Program-made: the position numbers and the translations under genes
Notes under the pieces: generated by a model
What the model was told of the DNA's origin: nothing
The model's database searches: none
The model's input: the letters and a program-made list of their open reading frames with translations, nothing else
In this document: positions 1-8,818 of the stretch, in pieces
How positions within the stretch are numbered: position 1 is the first letter of the stretch
How the letters are laid out: each line of letters begins with the position of its first letter
NCBI GenBank assembly: GCA_944324795.1
Contig: CALUXR010000003.1
Location: forward strand, 39,054-103,053
From: an uncultured Acholeplasmatales bacterium
Lineage (GTDB): Bacteria > Bacillota_I > Bacilli_A > Acholeplasmatales > Anaeroplasmataceae
Direction of reading: 5' to 3'
Length of the DNA stretch: 64,000 bases

Positions 1-956
1 CTAAAGAAGCTGGTGTTTCTATTTCAACAGTTTCTAAATATTTAAATAACAAAACTATAAGACCAGAATTAAAAACAAGGATTGAAGAAGTAGTTGCGAA
101 ATATGATTATGTACCAAGCGCTATAGCTCAAGGTTTAGTTTCTAAATCGATGAAATTAGTTGCTGTTATGGTTGTTGATATTCAAATATCACATTACGCG
201 GCTGCGGCCTATGCAGCTGATAAAACTTTATCAGCCTTAGGTTATCGAGTTATTATTTGTAATACACTTGGTGATGAAGAAAATAGTATAAAATATCTTG
301 ATTCATTACTTAAAATAAATGTTGATGGTATAATTTTTGTAGGTTCCATTTTCAATTTTTTAAATAAATATGAGAAAGTCTTAGAAAAGCTAAATAATAT
401 TCCTATTATTTCTAATAATGGTCATATAAATACTAAAAATTCTTACTCTATTTATGTTGATGATAAACAAGGTGTTTATGATGCTACTAAATATTTAATA
501 AATAAAGGTCGTAAAAAAATTATTTATTTTCAATATTTATCTACAACATCTTCAAATTTAAAATTACAAGGATATAAAGATGCTTTAAAAGAAGCGAATT
601 TAGAACCTATTGTTTTCCATACTGATGAATTAATGAGCGGTGGTTTTGAACTTGTAAAACAATTAAATCAAAGTCAAGTTGAAGTAGATGCTATAATGTG
701 TGGTGAAGATATTATAGCATTAGGAGCTATTTCTGACTTATCTGCCCAAGGTTATAAAATTGGTAAAGATATTGACATAATTGGTTTTAATGCTAGTTTA
801 TTTACTAATTTAGCAAATCCTAAAATGACATCTGTCAATAATAAAATAGAAGAAACGTCAGTAAGAAGTGCGGAAATGCTACTTGATATAATAGATGGCA
901 AGGAAGTTCATGATGAAATTTTACCATGTTCTCTTGTTATAAAAGAATCTGCTTAA
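1..956 (+). CDS. LacI/GalR-family transcriptional regulator (5' end outside window)
   Basis: A LacI-type repressor whose reading frame is open from position 3, so the gene begins before the window. The visible protein starts inside the helix-turn-helix (AGVSISTVSKYLNN, recognition helix followed by the hinge) and continues into the periplasmic-binding-protein-like effector domain, which begins near position 150 and runs to the TAA at 954-956. An ATG at 150 would give only the effector domain, so it is not the real start. The gene points toward uxuA, and the uxuA promoter carries several palindromes with a central CG, the usual operator style of this family. It is therefore the likely local repressor, with a sugar-acid inducer (inference). 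It ends directly in a hairpin terminator. Confidence 0.93.
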   Translation, partial: KEAGVSISTVSKYLNNKTIRPELKTRIEEVVAKYDYVPSAIAQGLVSKSMKLVAVMVVDIQISHYAAAAYAADKTLSALGYRVIICNTLGDEENSIKYLDSLLKINVDGIIFVGSIFNFLNKYEKVLEKLNNIPIISNNGHINTKNSYSIYVDDKQGVYDATKYLINKGRKKIIYFQYLSTTSSNLKLQGYKDALKEANLEPIVFHTDELMSGGFELVKQLNQSQVEVDAIMCGEDIIALGAISDLSAQGYKIGKDIDIIGFNASLFTNLANPKMTSVNNKIEETSVRSAEMLLDIIDGKEVHDEILPCSLVIKESA

Positions 957-990
957 GATAAAGTTTAGTTTTAAATTTTATCTTTTTTTT
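955..990 (+). terminator. Rho-independent terminator after the LacI-family gene
   Basis: A 12-bp inverted repeat (955-966 with 973-984, one G-U pair) has a short loop and is followed by T8 to 990. The stem begins in the stop codon of the regulator. It separates the regulator from uxuA transcription. Confidence 0.8.
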
Positions 991-1022
991 ATTTTTTATA
1001 AAAAAATTAAATATATTTTTAA

Positions 1023-1059
1023 GAAAACGCTTGCTAAACTTTACAAAAGGTATTATAAT
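1023..1059 (+). promoter_or_regulatory. uxuA promoter with overlapping operator-like site
   Basis: TTGCTA at 1031-1036, a 17-bp spacer and TATAAT at 1054-1059 form a good sigma-A promoter. AAAACGCTTGC at 1024-1034 overlaps the -35 box and resembles the perfect palindrome found 40 bp downstream, so it is a plausible first repressor site. Confidence 0.75.
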
Positions 1060-1068
1060 ACAAAATGT

Positions 1069-1086
1069 GCAAAAAGCGCTTTTTGC
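1069..1086 (+). promoter_or_regulatory. Perfect 18-bp palindromic operator
   Basis: GCAAAAAGCGCTTTTTGC is an exact palindrome with a central GCGC. It lies about 10 bases after the promoter -10 box, over the expected transcription start. This is the architecture and centre expected for a LacI-family repressor, most likely the one encoded just upstream. Confidence 0.75.
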
Positions 1087-1132
1087 TTTATTAATAAATT
1101 TAAAAAGTAAAATTTCGAATAAAGAATACTAG

Positions 1133-1147
1133 AAAAAGCGGTTTTTT
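1133..1147 (+). promoter_or_regulatory. Third operator-like site upstream of uxuA
   Basis: AAAAAGCGGTTTTTT is an imperfect version of the 1069-1086 palindrome. It sits in the untranslated leader 14 bases before the ribosome binding site (AAGGAGG at 1161-1167). The operator series is centred at roughly 1029, 1077 and 1140. Confidence 0.5.
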
Positions 1148-1175
1148 AAAACAAAAAATTAAGGAGGTACATTGT

Positions 1176-2246
1176 ATGGAAATGACATTACGTTGGTTTG
1201 GTACTGGTTATGACAGTGTTACATTACAACAAATTAGACAAATTCCTGGTGTAACAGGTGTTATAACTACTCTATATAATACTAAACCAGGGGAAGAATG
1301 GTCTAGAGAAGACATTCACAAATTGAAGGCTGAAGTTGAAGCGGCTGGTTTGAAAATTTCAGGGATTGAAAGTGTTAATGTTTGTGATGCGATTAAAGTT
1401 GGTTCACCTGATCGTGATAAATATATCGATAATTACATTAAAACATTAGAACATTTAGGACAAGAAGACATTCACCTAGTTGTTTATAATTTTATGCCTA
1501 TTTTTGATTGGACTAGAACAGAATTAGCTCGTGTAAGACCAGATGGTTCGACAGTTTTAGCTTACAATCAAGATACTGTTGATAATATTGATCCTAATAA
1601 TATGTTCGATAGTATTAACGATAATTCAAATGGTTTTGTTATGCCAGGTTGGGAACCTGAACGTTTAGCAAAATTACAAGAACTTTTTGAAATGTATAAA
1701 GATGTAACAGAAGAGAAGTTATTTGATAATTTAGTATATTTCTTAAAGAAATTAGGTCCTGTTTGTAAAAAATATGGCATCAAGATGGCAATTCATCCAG
1801 ATGATCCAGCATGGTCTGTATTTGGATTACCAAGAATAATTACAGGAAAAGAAAAAATATTAAAATTATTAAAAGCTGTAGATGAACCTTATAATTGTCT
1901 AAATTTATGTACAGGTTCACTTGGAACAAATCCTAATAATGATATCGTAGACATTATATATGCATGTAAAGGTAGAATTCCTTTCGCTCATATTAGAAAT
2001 TTAAAATATAACACACCACGCGATTTTGAAGAAGCTGCTCATTTGTCAAGTGATGGCTCTATGGATATGTTTAAAATCGTTCAAGCTTTATATAAAACTG
2101 GCTTTGATGGTGTTATTCGCCCTGATCATGGTCGTATGATTTGGGGAGAGGTTGCAATGCCTGGTTATGGTTTATATGACAGAGCTTTAGGTGCTTGTTA
2201 TTTAAATGGTTTATGGGAAGCAATCTCTAAAGAAGAAAAAAGATAA
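1176..2246 (+). CDS. uxuA: Mannonate dehydratase UxuA
   Basis: Converts D-mannonate to 2-keto-3-deoxygluconate in hexuronate catabolism, in the cytoplasm. The 356-residue protein has the family N-terminus (LRWFGTGYDSVTL, IPGVTGVITTLY) and a TIM-barrel fold. The expected metal-site residues are present: His207 (AIHPDD), Cys245 (NLCTGS), His272 (FAHIRN) and Asp317/His318 (RPDHGR). The start is fixed by AAGGAGG nine bases before the ATG. It is the first gene after the LacI-family regulator and its operators. No kdgK, kdgA or uxuB is in the window, so the rest of the pathway must be encoded elsewhere. Confidence 0.95.
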   Translation: MEMTLRWFGTGYDSVTLQQIRQIPGVTGVITTLYNTKPGEEWSREDIHKLKAEVEAAGLKISGIESVNVCDAIKVGSPDRDKYIDNYIKTLEHLGQEDIHLVVYNFMPIFDWTRTELARVRPDGSTVLAYNQDTVDNIDPNNMFDSINDNSNGFVMPGWEPERLAKLQELFEMYKDVTEEKLFDNLVYFLKKLGPVCKKYGIKMAIHPDDPAWSVFGLPRIITGKEKILKLLKAVDEPYNCLNLCTGSLGTNPNNDIVDIIYACKGRIPFAHIRNLKYNTPRDFEEAAHLSSDGSMDMFKIVQALYKTGFDGVIRPDHGRMIWGEVAMPGYGLYDRALGACYLNGLWEAISKEEKR

Positions 2247-2285
2247 TTTGGCTTAGTTTAAGCATTTATTAATATTAATTTGTGT

Positions 2286-2303
2286 ACAAAGGTAAGCCTT
2301 TGT
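2286..2303 (+). other. Stable hairpin downstream of uxuA
   Basis: A perfect 7-bp stem, ACAAAGG with CCTTTGT, closes a TAAG loop. No T-run follows, so it looks more like an RNA-stabilising or processing hairpin than a terminator. Confidence 0.45.
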
Positions 2304-2312
2304 CTATATAAG

Positions 2313-2385
2313 AATAAATTTAACGCCACATAAATTTATTCAAAATATAAATTTTTAAATTTAATAGTGCTACATTAAATTTAAA
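2313..2385 (+). other. Two tandem AT-only hairpins with GC-bearing 8-nt loops
   Basis: The first hairpin pairs 2313-2322 with 2331-2340 (10 bp, perfect) around the loop ACGCCACA. The second pairs 2354-2365 with 2374-2385 (12 bp, perfect) around AGTGCTAC. Both stems are pure A/T and both loops are 8 nt. They occupy the leader of the permease gene at 2439. They could be a regulatory RNA element or paired operators; the function is unknown. Confidence 0.45.
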
Positions 2386-2438
2386 GGTTTATTAAATGTT
2401 AGTTTAAAAAGATAAAAAAATTAAAGGGGTAAAAAAAT

Positions 2439-3869
2439 ATGTTTTTAATGACAGGTCTTGGAGTTTATTGTATTATAGCTTCAATATTATTGTTACTTGC
2501 ACTAGTTGCATTCGTTTATTACTGTATGAAGGGTGGAAACCTTATCATTGGTTTAATCATCACTACAACAGTTTGGGTACTTATTGGTATCGTTTATGTA
2601 TTATGGAACGCTGGTCAAGCTGGCGAAATAAATGGTGGTAAAGAAGTTTGGAATTTAATTGTTGGTACTTTAAATAAAGTATATAGTGACGGACCTATTA
2701 ATTATGGCCAAACTACAACAATTATTATCTTTGCTAGCTGGTTTGGTCGTGTAATTGTTGATACAGGTATTGCTAAAGCTTTAATTAGAAAAGTAGTTGA
2801 ATTATCTGGTAACAAACAATTAATTACTGTATTAGCTGTATCAATCGTTTCTGCTTTAATATTTACATCTGTATTTGGTCCTGGTAGTGTTATGGCTATC
2901 GGTGCTATTATTCTTCCTATCTTATTATCAATTGGTGTTAGCAAGAAAATAGCTGTTGGTTCATTCCTATTCAGTGTTGCTGCTGGTATGTATGTAAATA
3001 GTGGTTATTATACTCAATTTAGTGGTCATGATTTATTTAAGACATTATGGACAGCTAATCCAGATAACTTCACAAATAATTTCTTATTATTTAGTTGGTT
3101 AGCATTCTTAGTACATGTTGTAATTATGGTTGGTTTCATTTTATTCAACTATTGGATGGCTAAAGGTAAAGTTAAAGCTTGGGCTATGGAAGATGATGGT
3201 GAAGAACAACATGTTTCTAACTGGTCATTCATTGTTCCATTCATTCCAATTGTATTTGCTTTAATTATTGCTTTAATTAATTTATTCAGCGATTTAAATT
3301 TAACTACATTCGCACCTATTTTCTTATTTGTTGTTGCTATATTCTTCGGTTTATTATTAACAGGCAACTTAAAAACATATAAGAAAGCATTAGAAACAAC
3401 ACAAAAGACATTATTCAATGGTATTTCTGACGTTGCTCTATTAATTGGTATGTTATTAGTTATGAATATGTTCTCAACAGCTGCATCTAATTTAGCTGCA
3501 CCTATCTTCCAAACTGCACTTGGTGGAGCTTTAGATTGGGTAAATGATAAAGCATGGATCGTTGTTGTAGCGGCAATCATATTAGCACCTTTAGCATTAT
3601 TCCGTGGACCATTCATGATTTGGGGTTCTGGTATTGCTTTAGCTTCAGTATTATCAGCAGTTATTCCTGCAACTAGTCCTTTATTATTAGTATTATTCTA
3701 TGTTCAACCAGTTGCTATTACAGCTGATTCTTGTCCTACTCAATCTTGGGGTATGTGGGCACTATCATATGCTAAATATGAACCAAATGTATATATTAAA
3801 ACAGACCTACCTTGGGGCTGGTTATGTTGTGCTATAAATATTTTATTAGCATTCTTAATCTTAATATAA
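2439..3869 (+). CDS. Polytopic carboxylate/gluconate-type permease
   Basis: A 476-residue integral membrane protein with about twelve hydrophobic segments and conserved polar stretches typical of ion-transporter (GntP/CitM-like) symporters, such as FGPGSVMAIGAIILP around residue 147 and RGPFMIWGSG near residue 390. It would import an organic acid or sugar acid across the cytoplasmic membrane. The GntP-like label is from pattern recognition, and the exact family and substrate are uncertain. The start follows AAAGGGG. It precedes the hydantoinase/oxoprolinase-family gene by 40 bases on the same strand, suggesting co-transcription and a shared substrate. Confidence 0.7.
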   Translation: MFLMTGLGVYCIIASILLLLALVAFVYYCMKGGNLIIGLIITTTVWVLIGIVYVLWNAGQAGEINGGKEVWNLIVGTLNKVYSDGPINYGQTTTIIIFASWFGRVIVDTGIAKALIRKVVELSGNKQLITVLAVSIVSALIFTSVFGPGSVMAIGAIILPILLSIGVSKKIAVGSFLFSVAAGMYVNSGYYTQFSGHDLFKTLWTANPDNFTNNFLLFSWLAFLVHVVIMVGFILFNYWMAKGKVKAWAMEDDGEEQHVSNWSFIVPFIPIVFALIIALINLFSDLNLTTFAPIFLFVVAIFFGLLLTGNLKTYKKALETTQKTLFNGISDVALLIGMLLVMNMFSTAASNLAAPIFQTALGGALDWVNDKAWIVVVAAIILAPLALFRGPFMIWGSGIALASVLSAVIPATSPLLLVLFYVQPVAITADSCPTQSWGMWALSYAKYEPNVYIKTDLPWGWLCCAINILLAFLILI

Positions 3870-3909
3870 TAGAAGGTATTAAAATATAAACTCAAAAAGG
3901 AGTGTAAAA

Positions 3910-6033
3910 ATGAGAAATATAAGAATTGGTATCGACGTTGGTGGTACACATACTAAAGCTGTAGCTATCGACAACGCTACTAATCAAATAGTTGGTAAAG
4001 GTTCATGTAAAACTACTCATGATGATAAACAAGGTGTTGCTGCTGGTGTAGTTAAAGCCTTCCAAAAATGTGTAGCCGATAATAATATAAAACCAGAAGA
4101 AGTTGTTTTCGTAGCACACTCAACAACTCAAGCTACTAATGCCTTAATTGAAGGTGACGTTGCTAAAGTCGGTGTTATTGGTCTAGGTGGTGGCGGCCTA
4201 GGTGGATGGGTAGTTAAAAAACAAACATCTATCAACAGTATAGATTTAGGTAATGGTAAAAAGATTGAAGTTATTAGTGCCTATATTAAATTAAAAGAAT
4301 TCAACGAAAAGAAAGCTGAAGAAGTTATTGATGATTTATTAAAACAAGGCGCACAAGTAATTGTTGCTAGTAAAGCTTTCGGTGTTGATAATATGACTGA
4401 AGAAAAAGTTATTTCTGATATATGTGCTAAAAAAGGTATTTTAAGTACAGCTGCTTCAGAAATCACTAAACTTTATGGTTTAGCAATTAGAACACAAACT
4501 GCAGTTATCAATGCTAGTATCTTACCTAAGATGCTTGAAACTGCAAATAGTACTGAACAAAGTGTTCGTCAAGCAGGTATCACTGTTCCACTTATGATTA
4601 TGCGTGGTGATGGTGGTGTTATGGAAGTTACAGAAATGAAGAAACGTCCTATTTTAACAATGTTATCAGGACCTGCGGCTTCTGTTATCGGTGCTTTGAT
4701 GTATTTACGTGCTTCAAATGGTATTTATTTTGAAGTTGGTGGTACAACTACTAATATTGGTGTTATTAAAAATGGTCGTCCTGCCGTTGACTATACAATT
4801 TTAGGTGGACATCGTACTTATGTAAATTCACTTGATGTTCGTGTACTTGGTGTTGCTGGTGGTTCTATGGTTAGAGCGAATAAAGAAGGAATCGTTGATG
4901 TTGGTCCTCGTTCTGCTCATATTGCGGATTTAGAATATGCTGCCTTTACTGATCCGAAAGAATTAGATGGTGCAGAATTATATTTCGTTCAACCTAAACC
5001 AAACGATCCATCTGACTATGTAGCAATTAGATGTAAGAGTGGTAAATGTATTACTATTACTAATACTTGTGCCGCTAATGCTTTAAAATTACTTGCTGAT
5101 GATGACTTTGCGAAAGGTAGTTATGAAGCAAGTTATAAAGCTGTTAAATTGTTAGCTGATTATATTGGTAAATCTGTTGAAGATACAGCAAATCAAATAT
5201 TGAAAACATCTTGCGATAAGATTGCAATCGTTATTGAAGAATTAATAGCTAAATATAAAGTTGAACGCGATCAAATCGTTTTAGTTGGTGCTGGTGGTGG
5301 TGCAGGTACTTTACTTGCATATACTGGTAATATGATGCATTTTAAATATCAAATTCCTGAGAATGCTGAAGTTATTTCTTCAATCGGTGTTGCTTTAGCG
5401 ATGGTTCGTGAAATGGTTGAAAGAACTATTCCTAACCCAACAGTTGAAGATATTGCTAAAATTAAGAGAGAAGCAAAAGATAGAGCTGTTAGAAGTGGTG
5501 CAGTACCTGATACAGTTGAAGTATTCCTTGAAATTGATGAAACAACACAAAAAGTTACAGCAATCGCGATGGGTTCAACAGAAGTTAAAACAACTGATTT
5601 ATCTAAGAAAGTTGATGATAAAGAAGCTTTAGAAATAGCTAAAGAAACATTCAGCCCAGATACTACTGATATTAGAATTGGTTATTCTAATGGTAATACT
5701 TTCGTTGTTCTTGGTACAAATAAAGGTAAAGATGGCGTACGTATTGTTGATAGCAAAGGTTTCGTTAAAGTTCAAAGAACTGAAGGTAAAGTTGCTACAA
5801 CAACATTTGCTGAAATTGAACCTATTCTAAAGAAATTATGGCATGATACATCTAATTATTCTAGTGAAGTTAGAATTAATCCTGATATGTATATAATTAT
5901 CGGTGGTAGAGTAATCGATTATTCTGGCTTAAGTACAGTAGAACAAGTTATCGGTTTAGCTAAGACTGAATTAATTGACTTAGACCCAACAGCTGAAGTA
6001 GCAATAGTTGCTGTTAGAAATGGTATGTATTAA
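3910..6033 (+). CDS. Hydantoinase/oxoprolinase family protein (HyuA-like)
   Basis: A 707-residue member of the ATP-dependent hydantoinase/5-oxoprolinase A family, whose members hydrolyse cyclic amides with ATP. The N-terminal ASKHA-type signature IGIDVGGTHTKAVAI (residues 5-19) is clear. TTQATNALIEG follows near residue 77, and the central domain carries MRGDGGVMEV and LSGPAASVIGAL. No HyuB (B-subunit) gene follows, so it acts alone or with the neighbouring small zincin. AAGGAG precedes the ATG. It lies between the permease and the HExxH gene and probably shares their substrate, which cannot be read from sequence. Confidence 0.82.
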   Translation: MRNIRIGIDVGGTHTKAVAIDNATNQIVGKGSCKTTHDDKQGVAAGVVKAFQKCVADNNIKPEEVVFVAHSTTQATNALIEGDVAKVGVIGLGGGGLGGWVVKKQTSINSIDLGNGKKIEVISAYIKLKEFNEKKAEEVIDDLLKQGAQVIVASKAFGVDNMTEEKVISDICAKKGILSTAASEITKLYGLAIRTQTAVINASILPKMLETANSTEQSVRQAGITVPLMIMRGDGGVMEVTEMKKRPILTMLSGPAASVIGALMYLRASNGIYFEVGGTTTNIGVIKNGRPAVDYTILGGHRTYVNSLDVRVLGVAGGSMVRANKEGIVDVGPRSAHIADLEYAAFTDPKELDGAELYFVQPKPNDPSDYVAIRCKSGKCITITNTCAANALKLLADDDFAKGSYEASYKAVKLLADYIGKSVEDTANQILKTSCDKIAIVIEELIAKYKVERDQIVLVGAGGGAGTLLAYTGNMMHFKYQIPENAEVISSIGVALAMVREMVERTIPNPTVEDIAKIKREAKDRAVRSGAVPDTVEVFLEIDETTQKVTAIAMGSTEVKTTDLSKKVDDKEALEIAKETFSPDTTDIRIGYSNGNTFVVLGTNKGKDGVRIVDSKGFVKVQRTEGKVATTTFAEIEPILKKLWHDTSNYSSEVRINPDMYIIIGGRVIDYSGLSTVEQVIGLAKTELIDLDPTAEVAIVAVRNGMY

Positions 6034-6043
6034 TAAGAGGTAA

Positions 6044-6667
6044 ATGATGGAAAATATTCGTGATGCATTAAATAAAATTCTTAATAAATCTGATTTTACT
6101 ATTTATATGGGAAAATTAGATAAAGATATTACAGCTTATAAATTACCAACTTCTAAAAAAGAAGAAATAGTGAATAAAGCTATAGAAGAAGCCACATGGT
6201 GCTATAATGAATTAATAAATAAATATGGTGAATTATCACCTATAAAATATGCAATTAGAATGCAAATTCCGGTTGTTTATGTTAGGGAAAAGCCAACTAA
6301 GTATTATGCATATTTAGGTTTATTTACAGAAAAAAATCAAACTATTACATTAAATATAGAAACTATAGATTTTGTTAAAAAGTTGATTAACGAATATAAT
6401 TTATCAGATTTAGTTGATATAGACCGTTTAAAAGATACTGTTTTTGCTCACGAATTATTCCATTATTTCGAATTAATATATCCTGATTTATACTCTAATC
6501 AAAAAATATTGGATGCAAAGATATTTGGCTTGTTTAAGACAAAATCTCAACTATTAGTAGTTGGTGAAATTGCTGCTATGCATTTTGCTAAATTATTAAC
6601 TAAATTAAAACATTCACCACTTGTATATGATAAAGTATTTTCTTTAGGAAAGAAGCAATTATTATAA
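6044..6667 (+). CDS. Small HExxH metallopeptidase-like protein
   Basis: A 207-residue cytoplasmic protein (no signal peptide or membrane segment). It carries HELFH at 136-140, the zincin motif, and a downstream glutamate in VVGEIAAMHFAK (Glu175) that could be the third zinc ligand, as in gluzincins. I do not recognise the family. It starts 10 bases after the hydantoinase-family gene behind AGAGG and overlaps the next gene by one base (TAATG), so it is operonic with both. A peptidase or amidase acting on the transported compound is possible but unproven. ATG at 6044 and 6047 are both usable. Confidence 0.6.
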   Translation: MMENIRDALNKILNKSDFTIYMGKLDKDITAYKLPTSKKEEIVNKAIEEATWCYNELINKYGELSPIKYAIRMQIPVVYVREKPTKYYAYLGLFTEKNQTITLNIETIDFVKKLINEYNLSDLVDIDRLKDTVFAHELFHYFELIYPDLYSNQKILDAKIFGLFKTKSQLLVVGEIAAMHFAKLLTKLKHSPLVYDKVFSLGKKQLL

Positions 6668-7632
6668 TGGAAATAGTAAAATTAAAATCTGCCTTGATGG
6701 GCCTACCTTATTGGCCCCTTGGAGGCACTAAATTAAAAGATGAATTCCATAAAGAATTAGATTCAGAAACTATAGCTCAAAGTTGGGAATTATCAGCTCA
6801 TGAATTTGGCGAGTCGACTATCGATAGTGGGCCTGATAAAGGCCTTAGTTTAGGTGATTATGTTAAAAAGCATGGAAAAGATATTTTAGGGACTGCTGCA
6901 CAAAAATATAATTATTTTCCATTATTAATTAAATTTTTAGATAATAAGAAAAATTTATTTATTCAAGTTCATCCTGATGATGAATATGCATTTAGAGTTG
7001 AACATGAACCAGGTAAAATGGAAATGTATTATTTTTTTGAAGCTGATGACGATTCATACATTTATGTAGGATTTAATAAAGATACAAATGAAGAAGAATT
7101 TTTAAATAAATTAGTAGCTGGTGAAGTTCTAGATTTAGTAAATAAAGTTAAAGTTCATAAAGGTGATGCAGTACTTGTGCCATCCGGGACAATACATGCT
7201 CTAGCTGCTGGTACTTTTTGTATCGAGATTCAACAAAATTCTAATACAACTTATAATATTTGGAACTTTGGAGAAAAGCCAGGTCATCGTGGTTTTCAAA
7301 TAAAAAAAGCTTTAGATGTTTTAAATTATAATAAAATGACTGATATTTTCGTTAAAGAAGGTCCGATTATAGAATATGCTAATTATAAAATTCAACATAT
7401 TATAACTACACAATATTTTGCGGTTGATAGGATAGATGTAACAAAATCAGTTATTTTAAAAGCCACTAAAGAAAGTTTTTGTCATCTGTTATGTTATGAT
7501 GGGGAAGGCGAAATAATTTTCGATGGTGAAAAAATTAACTATCGTAAAGGTGATAGTATATTTATTCCTGCTGATTCTTTTGAATATGAAATTAAAGGTA
7601 CATTTAGTGGTTTAATAACTAAAGCTCAATAA
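6667..7632 (+). CDS. manA: Mannose-6-phosphate isomerase, class I
   Basis: Interconverts mannose-6-phosphate and fructose-6-phosphate. The 321-residue, short Gram-positive form of the cupin enzyme shows its metal ligands: Gln100 and His102 in IQVHPDD, Glu119 in KMEMYY and His177 in SGTIHAL. It is translationally coupled to the zincin gene (the start A is the last base of the TAA) and ends in a terminator. Its place at the end of a sugar-acid type operon suggests that hexose phosphate is fed to glycolysis here, although ManA also has housekeeping roles. Confidence 0.92.
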   Translation: MEIVKLKSALMGLPYWPLGGTKLKDEFHKELDSETIAQSWELSAHEFGESTIDSGPDKGLSLGDYVKKHGKDILGTAAQKYNYFPLLIKFLDNKKNLFIQVHPDDEYAFRVEHEPGKMEMYYFFEADDDSYIYVGFNKDTNEEEFLNKLVAGEVLDLVNKVKVHKGDAVLVPSGTIHALAAGTFCIEIQQNSNTTYNIWNFGEKPGHRGFQIKKALDVLNYNKMTDIFVKEGPIIEYANYKIQHIITTQYFAVDRIDVTKSVILKATKESFCHLLCYDGEGEIIFDGEKINYRKGDSIFIPADSFEYEIKGTFSGLITKAQ

Positions 7633-7639
7633 ATATTAG

Positions 7640-7667
7640 AGGTCTACTTTAAAAAGTAGGCCTTTTT
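7640..7667 (+). terminator. Rho-independent terminator after manA
   Basis: A 10-bp stem (7640-7649 with 7654-7663, one G-U pair) with a TAAA loop is followed by a T-run to 7667. It closes the permease-to-manA unit. Confidence 0.85.
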
Positions 7668-7701
7668 AAATGCAATAATACAATAAATATAATACAAATT
7701 A

Positions 7702-7730
7702 TTGACATAAAAAAGTTAAAAATATATAAC
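7702..7730 (+). promoter_or_regulatory. Promoter-like site in a gene-poor stretch
   Basis: TTGACA at 7702-7707, 17 bases, then TATAAC at 7725-7730. It points at the decayed genes at 7905-8494, so it may be a relic promoter. The bases from 7731 to 7904 show nothing further except a short TTAACA/TGTTAA inverted repeat near 7799. Confidence 0.45.
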
Positions 7731-7904
7731 TAAATTAGTTAAATATTCTAAATTATGATAATATAATCAACAAAATCAAATGAATCCTAAATTATATTTA
7801 ACAGTAATTGTTAAAAAGAACCCATCAATAAATCGGCTTAAGCTTTCTTAATTTAAAGTTTAATAGATTTTTATTATTATCTTAATTTATTTTATACTTA
7901 ACAA

Positions 7905-8287
7905 ATGAAATATATTCTAGGGAGCGTAAAAAATATAACTATTATTAATGAAACTAGATATGGTTGGTATTCATATAATAGAAATATAGTTGAACGCATT
8001 GTTAATTGAGGGTCTGCTAAGGAAATGGTGAATATATAAGGATAATTTGTTCTAATTTTAAAGTTCATTATGAATTTAGAGGCCATTATAATGGCGATAT
8101 TGGAACCTTTTTTAATACTCTAGCTACTTATGATCATTCACAGATTAATTTTAACTTTTCACCTGAAATAAGCATATCTCTTGATAGTGGTAATTTTGGG
8201 ATTGGTTTAGCAAATTCTTGGTTAACAAGGAAGCATGTTAAATATAACGCAGAATTTGCGACAGACATAGAGTTTAAATATATTTAG
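7905..8287 (+). pseudogene. Decayed small gene, function unknown
   Basis: An ATG at 7905 opens a 34-codon frame (MKYILGSVKN..., ending IVERIVN) closed by TGA. The sequence then continues in another frame from about 8020 to the TAG at 8285-8287, with a plausible protein texture (FKVHYEFRGHYNGDIGTFFN, then SPEISISLDSGNFGIG) but no usable start. This looks like one ancestral gene broken by frameshift and stop mutations. No family is recognised. Confidence 0.45.
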
Positions 8288-8303
8288 TTTGGAGATGGTT
8301 TGA

Positions 8304-8494
8304 ATGATTTTTATAATTATTATTCCAATTATTATTATTTTACTTAGTATGTTAATGATTATGGAACACCTATTACAATATATGGGGTTATATCAATTGT
8401 AATATTTTCTATATGTGCCTTAACAATTATAGGTTTTTCATTTTTAGATGGCTCTAATGAAGAATATGGAGTTAATTTTATTTCTTTTTTGTAA
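8304..8494 (+). pseudogene. Decayed small membrane-protein gene
   Basis: The ATG at 8304 starts a strongly hydrophobic segment (MIFIIIIPIIIILLS). The natural continuation lies in another frame (NDYGTPITIYGVISI, then a second hydrophobic stretch) and stops at 8492-8494. A single frameshift near 8350 would join them into a two-segment membrane protein. No family is recognised. Confidence 0.45.
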
Positions 8495-8548
8495 TTATAG
8501 GTTATGTTCCGTTAATAATAGCTAGCAAGAAAAAAGGTAGGAAAGAAG

Positions 8549-8818
8549 TTGATAGAAATGGTTTATAATGTAGATATTGTTAATATAGTATTTTTCATTT
8601 TAATAATTTTTTCTATTTTATATGCTTTAATTCTTGCTTATATTGCATTTAGTAATAGAACATTAGGAAAAATATGGGCTTTAATAATTTATATTATGAA
8701 TTTAATAATTTTGTTTTTAACTGAAGGAGCTATTTTGTATACTAGTATTTTATTAAATGTTACGCTATCACTTATTTTAGTAATATTTAGTGATCATAAA
8801 AAGAAAATTAATGACTAG
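8549..8818 (+). CDS. Small three-segment membrane protein, unknown
   Basis: A protein of 86-89 residues that is almost entirely hydrophobic, with three likely membrane helices and a charged tail (DHKKKIND). The frame opens with TTG at 8549; an ATG at 8558 (MVYNVDI) is an equally good start and lies at better distance from the purine-rich AGGAAAG. It follows two decayed membrane-protein relics and is directly followed by a terminator. No homologue family is recognised. Confidence 0.5.
   Translation: MIEMVYNVDIVNIVFFILIIFSILYALILAYIAFSNRTLGKIWALIIYIMNLIILFLTEGAILYTSILLNVTLSLILVIFSDHKKKIND

Noticed and set aside
3149..3616. Minus-strand open frame of 155 codons opposite the permease gene
   Set aside because: A shadow frame of a clear membrane-protein gene; no binding site, and low-complexity composition produced by the other strand.
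7898..8086. Minus-strand open frame of 62 codons
   Set aside because: No ribosome binding site, and it overlies coding-like decayed sequence on the plus strand.
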